A stretch of DNA of 34,894 bases. It comes from SpSt-28 sp044343155. GTDB taxonomy: Archaea > Aenigmatarchaeota > Aenigmatarchaeia > CG10238-14 > SpSt-28. Below the pieces are notes generated by a model. The model was given only the letters and a program-made list of their open reading frames with translations, made no database searches and was not told the DNA's origin. The position numbers and the translations under genes are program-made. The stretch is from NCBI GenBank assembly GCA_044343155.1, contig JAVZSS010000004.1, forward strand, positions 1 through 34,894, read 5' to 3'. Shown piece by piece: positions 34,284 to 34,894 of this stretch; position 1 is the first letter of the stretch, and each line of letters starts with the position of its first letter.

Positions 34284-34894
34284 ATGTCGGTTTTTAAAAA
34301 TGAAGAAGCTTTATATCCAGAATATTTACCCAATTCTCTCCCTCATAGAGAAAATCAAATAAAATTTTTAGCCGATTGCATAAACATATTAGCAAAAAAT
34401 CAAAAACCATCAAACATATTTGTTTATGGTCCTCCTGGAGTAGGTAAAACTGCTGTAGTAAAATTTGTTATAAGAGAATTTGAAAATTATAGTGGAATCA
34501 AATGTATTTATATCAATTGCTGGGAATTTAACACAAGCTTTTCAATAATTTTTGAAATACTAAGACAAATTGGAATTTTTTCTCCTAGAAGAGGGATAGC
34601 TAAAGATGAAATTTTTTTAAAACTAGTTGAATATCTGGAAAAAAGTAAAAATAATTTAGTTGTTGCTTTGGATGAAATAGACATATTAATAAAGAAAGAT
34701 CAAGAAGTAATTTATGACTTACTTAGAATTGGAAACTATACTAAACAAAAAATATTGTTAATATTTATTTCAAACAACAAATATATTCTAAAAGATTTGG
34801 AAGAAAGAATTAAAAGTAGTTTAGATTTAGAAGAAATAGAGTTCAGACCTTACACATTCTTAGAAATGAAAGAAATAGTTGAAGAAAGAATGAA
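34284..34894 (+). CDS. cdc6: Orc1/Cdc6 replication initiator, 5' part
   Basis: An open frame begins at ATG 34284 and runs 203 codons to the right edge without a stop. It starts LYPEYLPNSLPHRENQIKFL, the conserved Orc1/Cdc6 opening, then Walker A GPPGVGKT (49-56) and Walker B VVALDEIDILI (about 127-137). A SNNKYILKDLEERIKSSL stretch matches sensor 1 and the arginine region. This AAA+ ATPase binds origin repeats and loads MCM. Archaeal origins often flank this gene, but only 27 nt separate it from lysS, so an origin would be beyond the right edge. Confidence 0.92.
   Translation, partial: MSVFKNEEALYPEYLPNSLPHRENQIKFLADCINILAKNQKPSNIFVYGPPGVGKTAVVKFVIREFENYSGIKCIYINCWEFNTSFSIIFEILRQIGIFSPRRGIAKDEIFLKLVEYLEKSKNNLVVALDEIDILIKKDQEVIYDLLRIGNYTKQKILLIFISNNKYILKDLEERIKSSLDLEEIEFRPYTFLEMKEIVEERM

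Noticed and set aside
34257..34894. Replication origin next to Orc1/Cdc6
   Set aside because: Only 27 nt separate lysS and cdc6, and no repeated origin-recognition boxes are visible; an origin could lie beyond the edge.

Overview
The window is AT-rich DNA from an archaeon, most likely a member of the DPANN group. Evidence for Archaea: aIF2 gamma, aIF5B, aIF6, ribosomal proteins L31e, S24e and S27ae, RNA polymerase RpoE' with Spt4, Orc1/Cdc6, class III (archaeal) pilin signals, BRE/TATA promoters and archaeal-type tRNA introns. Evidence for DPANN is indirect: very low GC outside the RNA genes, a lone 16S gene not joined to 23S, a tRNA-splicing endonuclease that reads as the three-unit type described from ARMAN archaea, and a class II LysRS. 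No database search was possible, so the phylum is left open.

Layout. Positions 1-2536 (minus strand) hold two secreted, Asn/Ser/Thr-rich surface proteins in one operon, followed by a plus-strand phosphoribosyltransferase-like gene (2589-3689). A 16S rRNA gene occupies 3739-5876 on the minus strand. It is 2138 nt long because it contains six small introns (674 nt in total). Five have a regular bulge-helix-bulge (BHB) with 3-nt bulges; the most 3' one has an imperfect version. Removing them leaves about 1464 nt, close to a normal archaeal 16S. The gene has its own promoter, a structured leader and a flanking processing stem. Next come DUF429, a MEMO1-family protein, the splicing endonuclease that probably cuts these introns (7484-8665), a SpoIIM-like membrane protein, LeuRS, an intron-bearing tRNA-Arg(UCU), aIF5B, a pilin, L31e-aIF6, an intron-bearing tRNA-Thr(UGU) and a CBS-HTH protein.

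Positions 17123-26728 form a type IV pilus locus: assembly ATPase, two half-size TadC-type membrane proteins and a major pilin on the plus strand, facing a minus-strand operon of eight genes that encodes minor pilins, large exported subunits, a small membrane protein and a RecA-fold protein without a P-loop. A KaiC-like ATPase is divergent from that operon. Positions 27431-32731 carry adenylate kinase, a frameshifted CBS protein and the conserved archaeal operon aIF2 gamma / PIN / (pyrophosphatase) / RpoE' / Spt4 / S24e / S27ae. This operon is split by two recently duplicated pilin genes inserted on the opposite strand. LysRS and the start of Orc1/Cdc6 close the window.

The most unusual material is inside the 16S introns. 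Several carry 8-12 nt stretches perfectly complementary to functional elements of the same 16S: the anti-Shine-Dalgarno 3' end, the decoding-site strand of helix 44, the 790 loop on both sides of its own splice sites, and the GUGGUGCAUG exon end at site 1068. In two introns the order is the same: antisense block, CUGA, (U)GAUGA, second antisense block. This looks like an internal D'/C' pair of a box C/D guide RNA. The introns may therefore hold the pre-rRNA inactive, or guide its folding or modification, until spliced. In addition, the spliced decoding region would read CC where nearly all organisms have UA (E. coli 1498-1499), and a 12-nt micro-exon lies between the last two introns.
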